Part shown: positions 55,565-64,000 of the stretch, in pieces
Position numbering within the stretch: the first letter of the stretch is position 1
How the letters are laid out: the number at the start of each line of letters is the position of its first letter
Origin: an uncultured Eubacteriales bacterium
Lineage (GTDB): Bacteria; Bacillota; Clostridia; Oscillospirales; CAG-272
DNA: 64,000 nucleotides
Assembly (NCBI GenBank): GCA_934432675.1
Contig: CAKRYT010000003.1
Coordinates: 62,001 to 126,000, forward strand
Reading direction: 5' to 3'
Position numbers and translations under genes: made by a program
The notes under the pieces: model-generated
Databases searched by the model: none
The model's input: only the letters and a program-made list of their open reading frames with translations
What the model was told of the DNA's origin: nothing

Positions 55565-56281
55565 TTGAAACTGTTTGGCAAAAAAACGCCGCCGGATCTC
55601 TCCGGCCGGCTGACGCATCTCGGCTTTATCATGGACGGTAACGGCAGATGGGCGAAGCACCGCGGGCTCCCGCGTGAGGCGGGGCACGCCGCAGGTGCAC
55701 GGAACCTCAAAAAACTGCTGGCTGCCTGCCGTGACCGCAAGATCGCCTATGTCACGGTTTATGCTTTCTCGACCGAGAACTGGCGTCGCCCCGCCCATGA
55801 GGTGGAGGAGATCATGCGCCTGATCTCGGACTATCTCGACGAGATCCTGCGCGATCGGGAGAAAAACCGTTTCCGCGTGCGTATTCTCGGTGACCTCACC
55901 CCGCTCTCCGAAGAACTGGTCTGGAAAATCGGTGACGTGGAGGAGCAGACGGCGCAGTATGAGGGCTTTACGCTGAATATCGCACTGAATTACGGCGGCA
56001 GGCAGGAGATTCTCTCCGCCGTCAACCGCCTGCTCGCGAGCGGTGCCGCGGAGGTCGACGAGAAGACGTTTTCGGAGGCACTCTACACGGGCGGTATTCC
56101 CGACCCCGATCTCATTATCCGCACGAGCGGGGAGACGCGCGTCTCCAACTTCCTGCTCTGGCAGGCGGCGTACGCCGAGTACGCGTTTGTGAAGACCCCG
56201 TGGCCGTCCCTCTCTGTGCGTGAACTCGACGGGATCATCGAAGACTATCTGAAACGGAATCGCCGCTTTGGCGGTCTGTGA
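55565..56281 (+). CDS. uppS: undecaprenyl diphosphate synthase (isoprenyl transferase)
   Basis: Makes the C55 lipid carrier used by peptidoglycan and by the glycan operon in this window. 238 residues from a TTG start with GGAGGGTGATAT in front. LGFIMDGNGRWAKHRGLPR (about 19-37), with the catalytic Asp in MDGNGRWA, VTVYAFSTENWRRP (about 62-75), and DPDLIIRTSGETRVSNFLLWQ (about 180-200) are diagnostic. A TTG start in such an essential gene suggests tuned translation, as also seen in rseP. Confidence 0.96.
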   Translation: MKLFGKKTPPDLSGRLTHLGFIMDGNGRWAKHRGLPREAGHAAGARNLKKLLAACRDRKIAYVTVYAFSTENWRRPAHEVEEIMRLISDYLDEILRDREKNRFRVRILGDLTPLSEELVWKIGDVEEQTAQYEGFTLNIALNYGGRQEILSAVNRLLASGAAEVDEKTFSEALYTGGIPDPDLIIRTSGETRVSNFLLWQAAYAEYAFVKTPWPSLSVRELDGIIEDYLKRNRRFGGL

Positions 56282-56287
56282 GGCTGT

Positions 56288-57175
56288 ATGTTACAAAGAA
56301 TTATCACGGCAGTGGTGCTCATTGCCATCCTGTTGCCGCTGCTCTTTTTGTCGTGGCAGTGTGCGTATATCATCCCCGCGCTGGTCGCCCTCATGGCACT
56401 GGCGGCGGTGTATGAACTCCTCAAATGTCTGCGCTCGCAGGTGGACGAGACCGGGGCTACCGTGACCGCACGGGAGGACTTCGTCGTTTCGGTCCCTGCG
56501 TACCTGATTGCCGTGGGTCTGCCGCTCGCGACGGCGTTCGTCGATACGATCCACGTCTTCCTTTTGGTGGCGGCGGCGGTGTTGACGATCTATCTTCTGT
56601 ACCTCTTTGCCGTGGCGGTGCTGCGGCAGGGGCGGATGCACTTCGCCGGGGTGGCGGAGGTGTTCGCGGGCGTGCTCTATATCACGCTGTCCTTTGCGTC
56701 GCTTTCTCTCCTGCGGCATAAGACGCCGGGGGGCGGGTACCTCTACCTGTTGGTGTTCTTCGGTGCCTGGGTGACAGATACCTTTGCCTACTTTACGGGC
56801 AGGTTCTTCGGAAAGCATAAACTGAACCCGGTCATCAGCCCCAAGAAAACGGTGGAGGGCTCTGTCGGCGGGATTGTCTTTTGCATCCTGTCGTTCGCGG
56901 CGTTCGGGCTCGTGATGCAGTTCGGTAAGTGGCACTTCACGGTGCACTATCCGCTTCTGCTCCTCACGGGGCTCCTGTGCTCCGTCGTTTCGCAGGTGGG
57001 GGATCTCATCACTTCGCTTATCAAGCGGGAACACGGCGTCAAGGATTACGGCAAGATTTTCCCCGGGCACGGCGGCGTGCTGGATCGTTTTGACAGCGTG
57101 CTCGCCATCTCGCCCGTTCTGCTCATCCTTTCCAACCTTGCACTTCTGGGCGATTCGCTCGCCCTCCTGTCATGA
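56288..57175 (+). CDS. cdsA: phosphatidate cytidylyltransferase
   Basis: Makes CDP-diacylglycerol for phospholipid synthesis, in the membrane. 295 residues with about seven to eight hydrophobic segments, and the CdsA signature near the C-terminus: GDLITSLIKREHGVKDYG then PGHGGVLDRFDSV (about 238-269). The spacer to uppS is six nt, and its end overlaps dxr by four bases. The long variable region after the first membrane segment (DETGATVTAREDFVVS) is normal in this family. Confidence 0.96.
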   Translation: MLQRIITAVVLIAILLPLLFLSWQCAYIIPALVALMALAAVYELLKCLRSQVDETGATVTAREDFVVSVPAYLIAVGLPLATAFVDTIHVFLLVAAAVLTIYLLYLFAVAVLRQGRMHFAGVAEVFAGVLYITLSFASLSLLRHKTPGGGYLYLLVFFGAWVTDTFAYFTGRFFGKHKLNPVISPKKTVEGSVGGIVFCILSFAAFGLVMQFGKWHFTVHYPLLLLTGLLCSVVSQVGDLITSLIKREHGVKDYGKIFPGHGGVLDRFDSVLAISPVLLILSNLALLGDSLALLS

Positions 57176-58347
57176 GCGGTATGACCCCCGGGGCGGCCCG
57201 GGTGATTGCCGTTCTCGGCTCCACCGGTTCCGTCGGGCGGCAGACTCTTGAAGTCGCCGCCCGTCAGGGTCTTTCCGTGGATCTGCTCACGGCCAATCGT
57301 GACGTCGCGACCATGGAGGCACAGGCGCGCGCATTTGCGCCGCACACCGTCGTCATGGCGGACCCCGCGGCCGCCGCGGCACTGCAAACCAAACTGGCGG
57401 ATACGCCGGTACGGGTGCTCTCCGGTGCGGATGCCATTCCCGCGGCGATCGGTGAGAGCCGGGCGGATACTTTTGTCAACGCGATTCTCGGAGAGGCGGG
57501 ACTGCTCCCGACCCTCGCGGTACTGGATACGGGTAAACGGCTCGCCCTCGCCAATAAGGAGTCTCTTGTCGTCGCCGGAGAGATCGTCATGCGCCGCGCG
57601 CGGGAGCGCGGGGCGGAACTGCTCCCCGTGGACAGTGAGCACAGCGCGATTTTTCAGTGCCTCGCCGGCGGGCGGGCAGGGGAGGTCAAGCGGTTGCTCC
57701 TCACCGCCTCGGGCGGTCCTTTCTTCGGTTACACCCGGGAGAAACTTGCCACCGTGCGCGTGGAGGACACACTCCGTCACCCGACCTGGCAGATGGGGGC
57801 AAAAATCACGGTGGACAGCGCGACGCTCATGAACAAGGGCTTTGAGATCATTGAGGCGGCGCACCTGTTCGGGGTCACACCCGATCGCATCACCGTGCTC
57901 GTCCACCCCGAGAGTATAATCCACAGTGCGGTGGAATATATTGATAACACCGTGCTTGCCGAACTGTCGAGACCGGATATGCGCGCCTGCATCCAGCACG
58001 CGCTGACGTACCCTGCCCGGGTGGCGGGGCTCACGGAGGAACTCGACCTCTTTTCGGTCGGCAGCCTGACTTTCCGCGCACCGGACCCCGGGACGTTTCC
58101 GCTCCTCCCGCTCGCGAAACGGGCGTTTGCGGAGGGCGGTGCGATGCCCGCCGTGGTCAATGCGGCGAACGAGGTGGCGGTCGCCGCCTTCCTTGCCGAC
58201 CGCATTGCGTTTTTGCGTATTTCCGACACCGTGGAGGAGACTTACGCCCGCATGGGGCACGCCGTCGGGGCAAAGACACTCGACGAGATTCTCTCAATGG
58301 ACCGGGAAGCACGCAGCGTTGCCGCCCGTATCCTTGCAGAACATTAA
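57172..58347 (+). CDS. dxr: 1-deoxy-D-xylulose-5-phosphate reductoisomerase
   Basis: Second step of the MEP route to isoprenoids, NADPH-dependent. 391 residues. VIAVLGSTGSVGRQTLEV (11-28), LALANKESLVVAGE (about 123-136), DSEHSAIFQCL (about 153-163), LTASGGPFFG (about 180-189), and the GAKITVDSATLMNKGFEIIEA block (about 207-227) with metal and substrate residues, then HPESIIHSAVEY. It overlaps cdsA by four bases. With ispG downstream this block carries two MEP enzymes. Confidence 0.97.
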   Translation: MSGMTPGAARVIAVLGSTGSVGRQTLEVAARQGLSVDLLTANRDVATMEAQARAFAPHTVVMADPAAAAALQTKLADTPVRVLSGADAIPAAIGESRADTFVNAILGEAGLLPTLAVLDTGKRLALANKESLVVAGEIVMRRARERGAELLPVDSEHSAIFQCLAGGRAGEVKRLLLTASGGPFFGYTREKLATVRVEDTLRHPTWQMGAKITVDSATLMNKGFEIIEAAHLFGVTPDRITVLVHPESIIHSAVEYIDNTVLAELSRPDMRACIQHALTYPARVAGLTEELDLFSVGSLTFRAPDPGTFPLLPLAKRAFAEGGAMPAVVNAANEVAVAAFLADRIAFLRISDTVEETYARMGHAVGAKTLDEILSMDREARSVAARILAEH

Positions 58348-58362
58348 CGGGGAGGTATCCCT

Positions 58363-59448
58363 TTGACGATCGTTATTGCAGTTTTGGTCTTCGGGCTCCT
58401 GATTTTCATTCATGAGCTCGGGCATTATGTGGCCGCACGGATTTTTCACGTGCGGGTATTTGAGTTTGCGATCGGGATGGGCCCGAAACTCATCTGGTAT
58501 GAATCCAAAAAGACCGGCATCGTTTACGCCCTGCGGATGATTCCGTTCGGCGGCTTTGTCAGTATGGAGGGGGAACTCTCGGAGGACGCGAACGCCGAAG
58601 AGGCACTACGCGATATGCCGGAGCCCCTGCGCGATCCGCGCCTCGGTGCGCTCGCGTCCAAGCCCGCGTGGCAGCGTCTCATCGTCCATGCCGCGGGCGC
58701 GCTCCAAAACCTGCTGTTCGGTTTTCTGATCTGTGTCATTCTGACCTGCACCATGACCGCCGGCGGTACCGAGATCGCTGATTTCCGCCCCGTGGAGGGG
58801 GAGACGGTAACGAGTAAGGAGCAGGGGCTCATGGTCGGGGACGAGGTCATCAGGGTCGGATCGCGCCGCGTGTATATCGCGGAGCAACTCTATTATGAGA
58901 TCGTGCACCAGGGCGGTACGGATAAGCCGCTGACGCTGACCGTCCGCCGCGACGGTGAGGTCAGAACCTTTGACATCACGTTCCCGACGCAGAAAGAGAA
59001 CGGTGAGACGTTCGGTGTCATTGATTTCGTGCCCTATGCGGTGCATAAAGATTTCGGCACCGTCGTCACGCAGTCCTTCCACCGCGCGGGGTATCTCGTC
59101 CGCATGGTGTGGGACTCCATCATCGACCTTGTCACGGGACGCTATTCTCTGCGCGCCGTTTCGGGTCCCATCGGTACCGCGGGGGTCATCTCGAACGCGG
59201 CGAAGAGCGGATTCAATACGCTCCTGCTCCTGACCGCGCTCATCAGCGTCAACCTCGGGATCTTCAATCTTCTGCCGCTCCCGGCACTGGACGGGGGGCA
59301 TATCTTCTATACGCTCATTGAGCTCGTTTCCCGCCGCCGTCTGCCGCCGAAGATCGTCGGCATCATCGACGCGGTCGGGATGTTCCTGCTGTTCGGGCTC
59401 ATGATCGTCGTCACCGTCAAGGATATTATCACTTTGGTTTTTAAGTAA
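58363..59448 (+). CDS. rseP: RIP-type site-2 membrane metalloprotease RseP
   Basis: 361 residues, TTG start with GGGGAGGTATCCCT. LLIFIHELGHYVAARIF (about 12-28) carries the HExxH zinc site in the first membrane helix. A PDZ-like domain lies at about 130-210 (LMVGDEVIRVGSRRV). Near the C-terminus NLGIFNLLPLPALDGGHIFY (about 294-313) has the NxxPxPxLDG motif that completes the active site, followed by a last membrane helix. The protease cuts anti-sigma factors or signal peptides in the membrane. It lies between dxr and ispG, as in many Firmicutes. Confidence 0.95.
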   Translation: MTIVIAVLVFGLLIFIHELGHYVAARIFHVRVFEFAIGMGPKLIWYESKKTGIVYALRMIPFGGFVSMEGELSEDANAEEALRDMPEPLRDPRLGALASKPAWQRLIVHAAGALQNLLFGFLICVILTCTMTAGGTEIADFRPVEGETVTSKEQGLMVGDEVIRVGSRRVYIAEQLYYEIVHQGGTDKPLTLTVRRDGEVRTFDITFPTQKENGETFGVIDFVPYAVHKDFGTVVTQSFHRAGYLVRMVWDSIIDLVTGRYSLRAVSGPIGTAGVISNAAKSGFNTLLLLTALISVNLGIFNLLPLPALDGGHIFYTLIELVSRRRLPPKIVGIIDAVGMFLLFGLMIVVTVKDIITLVFK

Positions 59449-59484
59449 CGGCGTTGCCGTTACCCCACATAAGGAGGAAGTCAA

Positions 59485-60576
59485 ATGGCGATCGGTATGT
59501 CACGGAGGGTCTCACGCACGGTCACGGTCGGGGGGGTGCCCGTCGGGGGCGCGTCCTCTGTTACCGTGCAATCCATGACCAATACCGACACGCATGACGT
59601 GCCGGCGACGCTCTCTGCGGTGCAGGCACTTGCCGATGCCGGCTGCGACATCGTGCGCCTTGCCGTCCCGGATCTCGCGGCGGCAAAAACGTTTGCCGCA
59701 CTGAAAGAGGCGGGCGTCACCGTGCCGCTCGTTGCAGACATCCATTTTGATTATAAAATCGCGCTGGAATGTATCGCCGCCGGGGCGGACAAGATCCGTA
59801 TCAACCCCGGTAACATCGGGGGTGCCGACCGTGTCCGTGCGGTCGTTGCCGCCTGCCGCGCACGCGGGATCCCGATCCGCATCGGGGTCAACGGCGGGTC
59901 GCTCGAAAAGGATATTCTCGCGAAGTACGGCGCGCCGACGGGGGAGGCACTCGCCGAGAGTGCCATCGCGCACGCGCGTCTTCTGGAAGCGTGTGATTTT
60001 TACGATACGGTCCTGTCCGTCAAATCGTCGGACGTCCGCCGCATGATTGAGGCCAACCGGATCCTTGCCGAGCGGACGGATTATCCGCTGCACCTCGGCG
60101 TGACCGAGGCGGGCGGGGAAAAGGCGGGGACGGTGAAGAGTGCCGTCGGGATCGGGACACTGCTCGCGGAGGGCATCGGCGATACGATCCGCGTGTCCCT
60201 GACGGCGGACCCCGTGCGGGAGGTTGCCGCGGCGCGGGAGATCCTCGCGGCGTTGGATCTGAATCCGCATCGCGGTCTTACGCTCGTCTCCTGTCCGACC
60301 TGCGGGCGCACCCGCATCGACCTCATCCCCCTGCTCGGAGCGTTTGAGGAGGCACTGGACCGGGAGGGACTGCGCGATCTGCCGGTCAAGGTCGCTTTCA
60401 TGGGCTGCGCCGTCAACGGACCGGGCGAGGCGCGGGATGCCGACATCGGTATTGCGGGCGGCGTCGGAGAGGCACTGCTGTTCCGACACGGCGAGATCGT
60501 TGCAAAATACCCCGAGGCAGACGTTGTTCCGGTACTCATCCAAGAACTCAAAAAAATGAGAGACGCACATGAATAA
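59485..60576 (+). CDS. ispG: 4-hydroxy-3-methylbut-2-en-1-yl diphosphate synthase
   Basis: 363 residues. Iron-sulfur enzyme of the MEP pathway. TIM-barrel N-terminus: VTVQSMTNTDTHDVPAT (about 26-42), VPLVADIHFDYKIALE, KIRINPGNIGG (about 104-114), IGVNGGSLEKDILAKYG (about 132-148); the cluster ligands lie in SCPTCGRT (about 270-277) and VAFMGCAVNGPGEARDADIGIAGG (about 303-326). All three Cys are present. It overlaps polC by eight bases. GGAGGAAGTCAA precedes the start. Confidence 0.97.
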   Translation: MAIGMSRRVSRTVTVGGVPVGGASSVTVQSMTNTDTHDVPATLSAVQALADAGCDIVRLAVPDLAAAKTFAALKEAGVTVPLVADIHFDYKIALECIAAGADKIRINPGNIGGADRVRAVVAACRARGIPIRIGVNGGSLEKDILAKYGAPTGEALAESAIAHARLLEACDFYDTVLSVKSSDVRRMIEANRILAERTDYPLHLGVTEAGGEKAGTVKSAVGIGTLLAEGIGDTIRVSLTADPVREVAAAREILAALDLNPHRGLTLVSCPTCGRTRIDLIPLLGAFEEALDREGLRDLPVKVAFMGCAVNGPGEARDADIGIAGGVGEALLFRHGEIVAKYPEADVVPVLIQELKKMRDAHE

Positions 60577-63500
60577 GTTTTCAGCATTATTTCCGAAATA
60601 TCATCCGGAGGGGGAGGTTGCCGAGGCACTGTCCTTCGTGACGGATGCCCGCCGCGAGGTGCGGCGGGGGGACGCGGGGGAGGTCACGCGCGTCGAGGTG
60701 TTCGCGCGGTTTTCCCGTCACGTGAAATCGGAGTTATTGTACGCCGCGGAGGATGCCTGTCTCGCTCTGTACGGCGGTGCCGGGGTCTTCCCGTCGCTCG
60801 TGTCTTTCCGCATCATTCCGTCTTTCCCTGCGGAGACCTTTGAGATTGCCCATATCGCGGAGATCGCCGAGGAGGCGACGCGCGGCGGTGCCGTCACAAA
60901 GGGGTTTTTCAATCTGGCGACCTTCCGTGACGACGGTGAGACCATCCACGTCGAACTGCCCTTTCTCGAAGAGGGGGTGGAACTCGTGCGCGGGTCGGGG
61001 ACGGAGGTACTCATGTCGCGCATTCTGTCCGTGCGTTTCGGACTGACGCGGCGGTTTTCTCTGGAACTCTCCGCAGACGCGGAGGCGCAGGCAGCCGCAC
61101 GGCAGGCGGAATACGACCGTTTGCTCGCGGACTACGAGAGCCTCGCACAGGAGGCGGCGAAGGAGGCGGCACAACACCCGCACGGCGAGAGTCCCGCTGC
61201 GGGCGGTGACGGTGCACAGGCGTCGGACAGACCGACCTATCCCCGCGTCCGGGCGGACGTCCTGTTCCCGGATGAGCCGGGGTTTGAGCGGGAGAGCGAC
61301 TCGGTGTTCCGCATCGCACACATGCGTTTTACGACCGCAGGGGCAGAACACCTGTTCGGCGACCCCTTTACGATGGAGAAACTGACCCCGCTCGCCGAGG
61401 TACAGCCGTCGTCGCGCGTGGTCATCATGGGGGAGGTCTTTTCGACCGACCTGCGGGAGAGCCGTAATAAGGATAAACATACGATCACGGTCGGTATCAC
61501 CGACGGGGTCTATTCCATCTATATGAAACGGACGGGTGCCCCCGAGGAGGTCGCCTGGCTGAAAGATCTCGGGGTCGGGAAGTCGTATGCCGTATACGGC
61601 CGCGTCTACCGCGACAAATTCGACGGGGATCTGACCTTCTCCCCGGAGGCGGTCATGCGTGTGAAACGCCTGCTCCGTGAGGACAACGCCCCCGAGAAAC
61701 GGACGGAGTTGCACCTGCACACCACCATGTCCATGATGGACGCCTACGTAGAGCCGGCGAAACTCGTCTCGACCGCCGTCCGTTGGGGCTGGCGTTCGAT
61801 CGCCGTCACCGACCACGGGAACGTGCAGGCGTTTCCCGAGGTGATGCTGGAACGCGAGAAACAAAAGGCGGACGTCAAGATTCTCTGGGGCATGGAGGCG
61901 TATTACGTCAACGATAAGGCGCGCGCCGTGTACGGGACGCCGCCGACGGGCTTTGACGATGAGGTCATCGTGTTCGATATTGAGACGACGGGCCTCGACG
62001 TACGCTCCTGTGCCATCACCGAGATCGGTGCCGTGCGCGTGCGCGGCGGGGAGGTCATTGAGGAGTTCGATACCTTCGTGGATCCCGAGTGCCCGATCCC
62101 GGAGCAGATCACGCGCCTGACCTCGATCACGGACGATATGGTGAAGGGTGCACCCAAACTGAAAGAGGCACTCACCATGTTCTTTGCGTTCGCAGGGGAT
62201 GCGATGCTCATCGCGCACAACGCAAATTTCGACTGTGGTTTTATACGGGCGGGAGCCGAGAAAACCGGGCTCCGCTTTGAGAATTCCTACCTGGACACGG
62301 TGGCACTTTCTCAGTTTGTCAACCCGGAACTCAAAAAACATAAACTGGATATTCTCGCCGAGCATTACGGGCTTGGTGACTTCCACCACCACCGCGCCGC
62401 GGACGACGCGCGGATGCTGGCACTCATCTTCCTCAAAATGCAGGGACAGATGAAAAACGAGGGGATCGGGGACTACGCCCGCATGACCGAGGCGATGAGC
62501 GAAAAGAGCGACCCGCTCAAACTCCGCCCCTATCACATGATCATCTTTGCGAAAAACCTCGCGGGGCTCAAAACGCTGTATCGGCTGATTTCGCGCAGTT
62601 ACCTGGACTTTTATAAGCGGTATCCCCGCATCCCGCGTTCCGTTTTGGAGGACAACCGCGGGGACCTCATCATCGGCTCCGCCTGCGAGGCGGGGGAATT
62701 GTACCGTGCCATTTTGGAGGGACAGACCGATGCCGCCATCGAGGAGATTGCCTCCTTCTACGACTATCTGGAAATCCAACCGCTCTGCAACAACGGATTT
62801 TTAATCACGGAGGGAAAGGTGCCGGGGGAGGAGACGCTCCGCGACATCAATCGCCGCATCGTCGCCCTCGGGGAAAAACTCGGGAAACCCGTGGTCGCCA
62901 CCTGCGACGCGCATTTCCTCGATCGCGAGGACGAACTTTATCGCAAGATTATCCTCAAAGGCATGAAATTCCAGGACGGCGACCGTGACATCGGGCTGTA
63001 CCTCCGCACGACGGAGGAGATGCTCGACGAGTTTGCCTACCTCGGAGAGCAAAAGGCGCGGGAAGTCGTCATCGAAAACCCGAATAAGATCGCTGATATG
63101 ACGGAGGACTTCCGCCCGATCCCGGAGGGGCGTTACGAGCCAAAGATGGAGGGTGCCGAGGAGGAGTTGACCTCCTCCTGCTGGAAACGCGCCGAAGAAT
63201 ATTACGGCTACGACGACGGTACGGGTGTGAAAATCCCCGATATCGTGAAAAACCGTCTCACGCGGGAACTCGATGCCATTATCTCGCACGGTTTCGCCGT
63301 TCTTTACATGATTGCCGTGCGGCTCGTCGCATACAGTGAGTCACAGGGGTACCTGGTCGGCTCCCGCGGTTCGGTCGGCTCGTCGTTCGTCGCCAGTATG
63401 TCCGGCATCTCGGAGGTCAACCCCCTGCCGCCGCACTATCGCTGCCCGAAGTGCCGCTATTCCGAGTTTTTCACCGACGGCTCGGTCGGCTCGGGCTTTG

Positions 63501-64000
63501 ACCTGCCCGATAAGACCTGTCCGCACTGCGGGTGCCTCATGGTATCGGACGGGCAGAATATCCCGTTCGAGACCTTTCTCGGCTTCCACGGTGACAAGTC
63601 TCCGGATATCGACCTGAACTTCTCGGGCGACGTGCAGGGCAAGGTGCATAAATACACCGAGGAGCTGTTCGGCAAGGGCAACGTGTTCCGCGCCGGTACC
63701 ATCAGCACTCTTGCGGACAAGACCGCCTACGGATACGTCATGAAGTACCTGGATGAGAAGCAGATCTCGCTCTCCCGTGCCGAGGTCGATCAGATCGTCC
63801 TGCGCACGGCGGGTGTCAAGCGCACGACCGGGCAGCACCCGGGCGGCATCATCGTTATCCCGAAGGAGTACGACGTCCACGATTTCACCCCGGTGCAGCA
63901 CCCGGCAGACGACCCGCACTCGGACATCGTGACGACCCACTTCCAGTTCTCCTACCTGCATGATACCATTCTGAAACTGGATGAACTCGGGCACGATATG
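60569..64000 (+). CDS. polC: DNA polymerase III alpha subunit, PolC type, 3' end outside the window
   Basis: Gram-positive replicative polymerase. Exactly 1144 codons lie in the window, and the frame is open at the right edge. Order: N-terminal region with an OB-like part (about 230-370), PHP domain start with ELHLHTTMSMMD (380-391), 3'-5' exonuclease inserted in PHP with FDIETTGLD (469-477), AHNANFDC and the HHHRAADDA region, then the remaining PHP part (VVATCDAHFLDRED). Polymerase domain: VGSRGSVGSS (about 930-939), a four-Cys zinc motif (CPKC ... CPHC), and the metal site SPDIDLNFSG with Asp1013 and Asp1015. The N-terminal linker around residues 180-222 is Ala/Glu-rich. The start overlaps ispG; the Shine-Dalgarno site is weak. 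Confidence 0.97.
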   Translation, partial: MNKFSALFPKYHPEGEVAEALSFVTDARREVRRGDAGEVTRVEVFARFSRHVKSELLYAAEDACLALYGGAGVFPSLVSFRIIPSFPAETFEIAHIAEIAEEATRGGAVTKGFFNLATFRDDGETIHVELPFLEEGVELVRGSGTEVLMSRILSVRFGLTRRFSLELSADAEAQAAARQAEYDRLLADYESLAQEAAKEAAQHPHGESPAAGGDGAQASDRPTYPRVRADVLFPDEPGFERESDSVFRIAHMRFTTAGAEHLFGDPFTMEKLTPLAEVQPSSRVVIMGEVFSTDLRESRNKDKHTITVGITDGVYSIYMKRTGAPEEVAWLKDLGVGKSYAVYGRVYRDKFDGDLTFSPEAVMRVKRLLREDNAPEKRTELHLHTTMSMMDAYVEPAKLVSTAVRWGWRSIAVTDHGNVQAFPEVMLEREKQKADVKILWGMEAYYVNDKARAVYGTPPTGFDDEVIVFDIETTGLDVRSCAITEIGAVRVRGGEVIEEFDTFVDPECPIPEQITRLTSITDDMVKGAPKLKEALTMFFAFAGDAMLIAHNANFDCGFIRAGAEKTGLRFENSYLDTVALSQFVNPELKKHKLDILAEHYGLGDFHHHRAADDARMLALIFLKMQGQMKNEGIGDYARMTEAMSEKSDPLKLRPYHMIIFAKNLAGLKTLYRLISRSYLDFYKRYPRIPRSVLEDNRGDLIIGSACEAGELYRAILEGQTDAAIEEIASFYDYLEIQPLCNNGFLITEGKVPGEETLRDINRRIVALGEKLGKPVVATCDAHFLDREDELYRKIILKGMKFQDGDRDIGLYLRTTEEMLDEFAYLGEQKAREVVIENPNKIADMTEDFRPIPEGRYEPKMEGAEEELTSSCWKRAEEYYGYDDGTGVKIPDIVKNRLTRELDAIISHGFAVLYMIAVRLVAYSESQGYLVGSRGSVGSSFVASMSGISEVNPLPPHYRCPKCRYSEFFTDGSVGSGFDLPDKTCPHCGCLMVSDGQNIPFETFLGFHGDKSPDIDLNFSGDVQGKVHKYTEELFGKGNVFRAGTISTLADKTAYGYVMKYLDEKQISLSRAEVDQIVLRTAGVKRTTGQHPGGIIVIPKEYDVHDFTPVQHPADDPHSDIVTTHFQFSYLHDTILKLDELGHDM

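Noticed and set aside
60734..62779. Minus-strand open frame of 681 codons opposite polC
   Set aside because: It is the antisense shadow of polC in GC-rich DNA; the plus strand has all polymerase motifs and the shadow has no recognisable domain.

Overview
The window is GC-rich, densely packed chromosomal DNA from a spore-forming, Gram-positive-type anaerobe of the class Clostridia. A high-GC relative of the Oscillospiraceae is my best guess. The evidence is a spoVG gene, an alpha/beta-type small acid-soluble spore protein, a cotJABC spore-coat operon, a PolC-type DNA polymerase III, and the clostridial gene order rpsB-tsf-pyrH-frr-uppS-cdsA-dxr-rseP-ispG-polC. Strong Shine-Dalgarno sites, several TTG/GTG starts and near-consensus sigma-A promoters with 17-nt spacers fit this. 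I cannot name the species.

Layout. 0-1.5 kb: the 5' part of murC (minus strand) is divergent from spoVG. 1.7-7.4 kb: aldose-epimerase-like protein, nagB, nagA, galT and galE form an amino-sugar and galactose utilisation block. 7.7 kb: a monocistronic spore SASP gene. 8.2-22 kb: one long plus-strand surface-polysaccharide operon behind a consensus promoter. It holds an initiating sugar-phosphate transferase, three glycosyltransferases, a DUF1919 protein, a Wzy-like polymerase, a pyruvyltransferase-family protein, a Wzx-like flippase, all four dTDP-rhamnose genes (rfbA, C, D, B) and a nucleotidyltransferase-fold protein. Its centre (12.1-17.1 kb) is visibly more AT-rich than its ends, which suggests an exchanged module. 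22-34.8 kb: housekeeping genes (acyl-CoA synthetase, rRNA/tRNA uracil methyltransferase, sugar-phosphate isomerase-like protein, upp, RluA-type pseudouridine synthase, feoA, deoB), a minus-strand pair of a secreted SLH-like protein and an FAD/Rieske oxidoreductase, and cotJABC.

34.8-41.2 kb is the most accessory-looking part. A 861-residue secreted GLUG-repeat protein has a leader containing a terminator-like hairpin and is followed by a 44-codon peptide gene. Then comes a self-contained cassette of a tiny XRE regulator, a phage tail-fibre-like protein and two small companions, with its own promoter and terminator but no other phage genes. 41.2-44.5 kb: proB-proA-proC. 44.6 kb: a minus-strand tRNA-Thr(TGT). 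45-52 kb: a four-unit DUF1508 protein with a PAEEE-repeat tail, small membrane proteins, greA, a PlsC-like acyltransferase and an M14 peptidase. 52-64 kb: the translation, isoprenoid, phospholipid and polC block, running off the right edge.

Functional picture: nagBA and galTE turn host- or wall-derived sugars into central metabolites and UDP-sugars. The 8-22 kb operon uses nucleotide sugars to build a rhamnose-containing surface glycan on undecaprenyl phosphate. The 52-64 kb block supplies the isoprenoid precursors (dxr, ispG), the undecaprenyl chain (uppS) and phospholipid (cdsA). Intrinsic terminators are plentiful, and several intergenic gaps carry degenerate short tandem repeats. Names rest on motifs read by eye. 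No database search was run.
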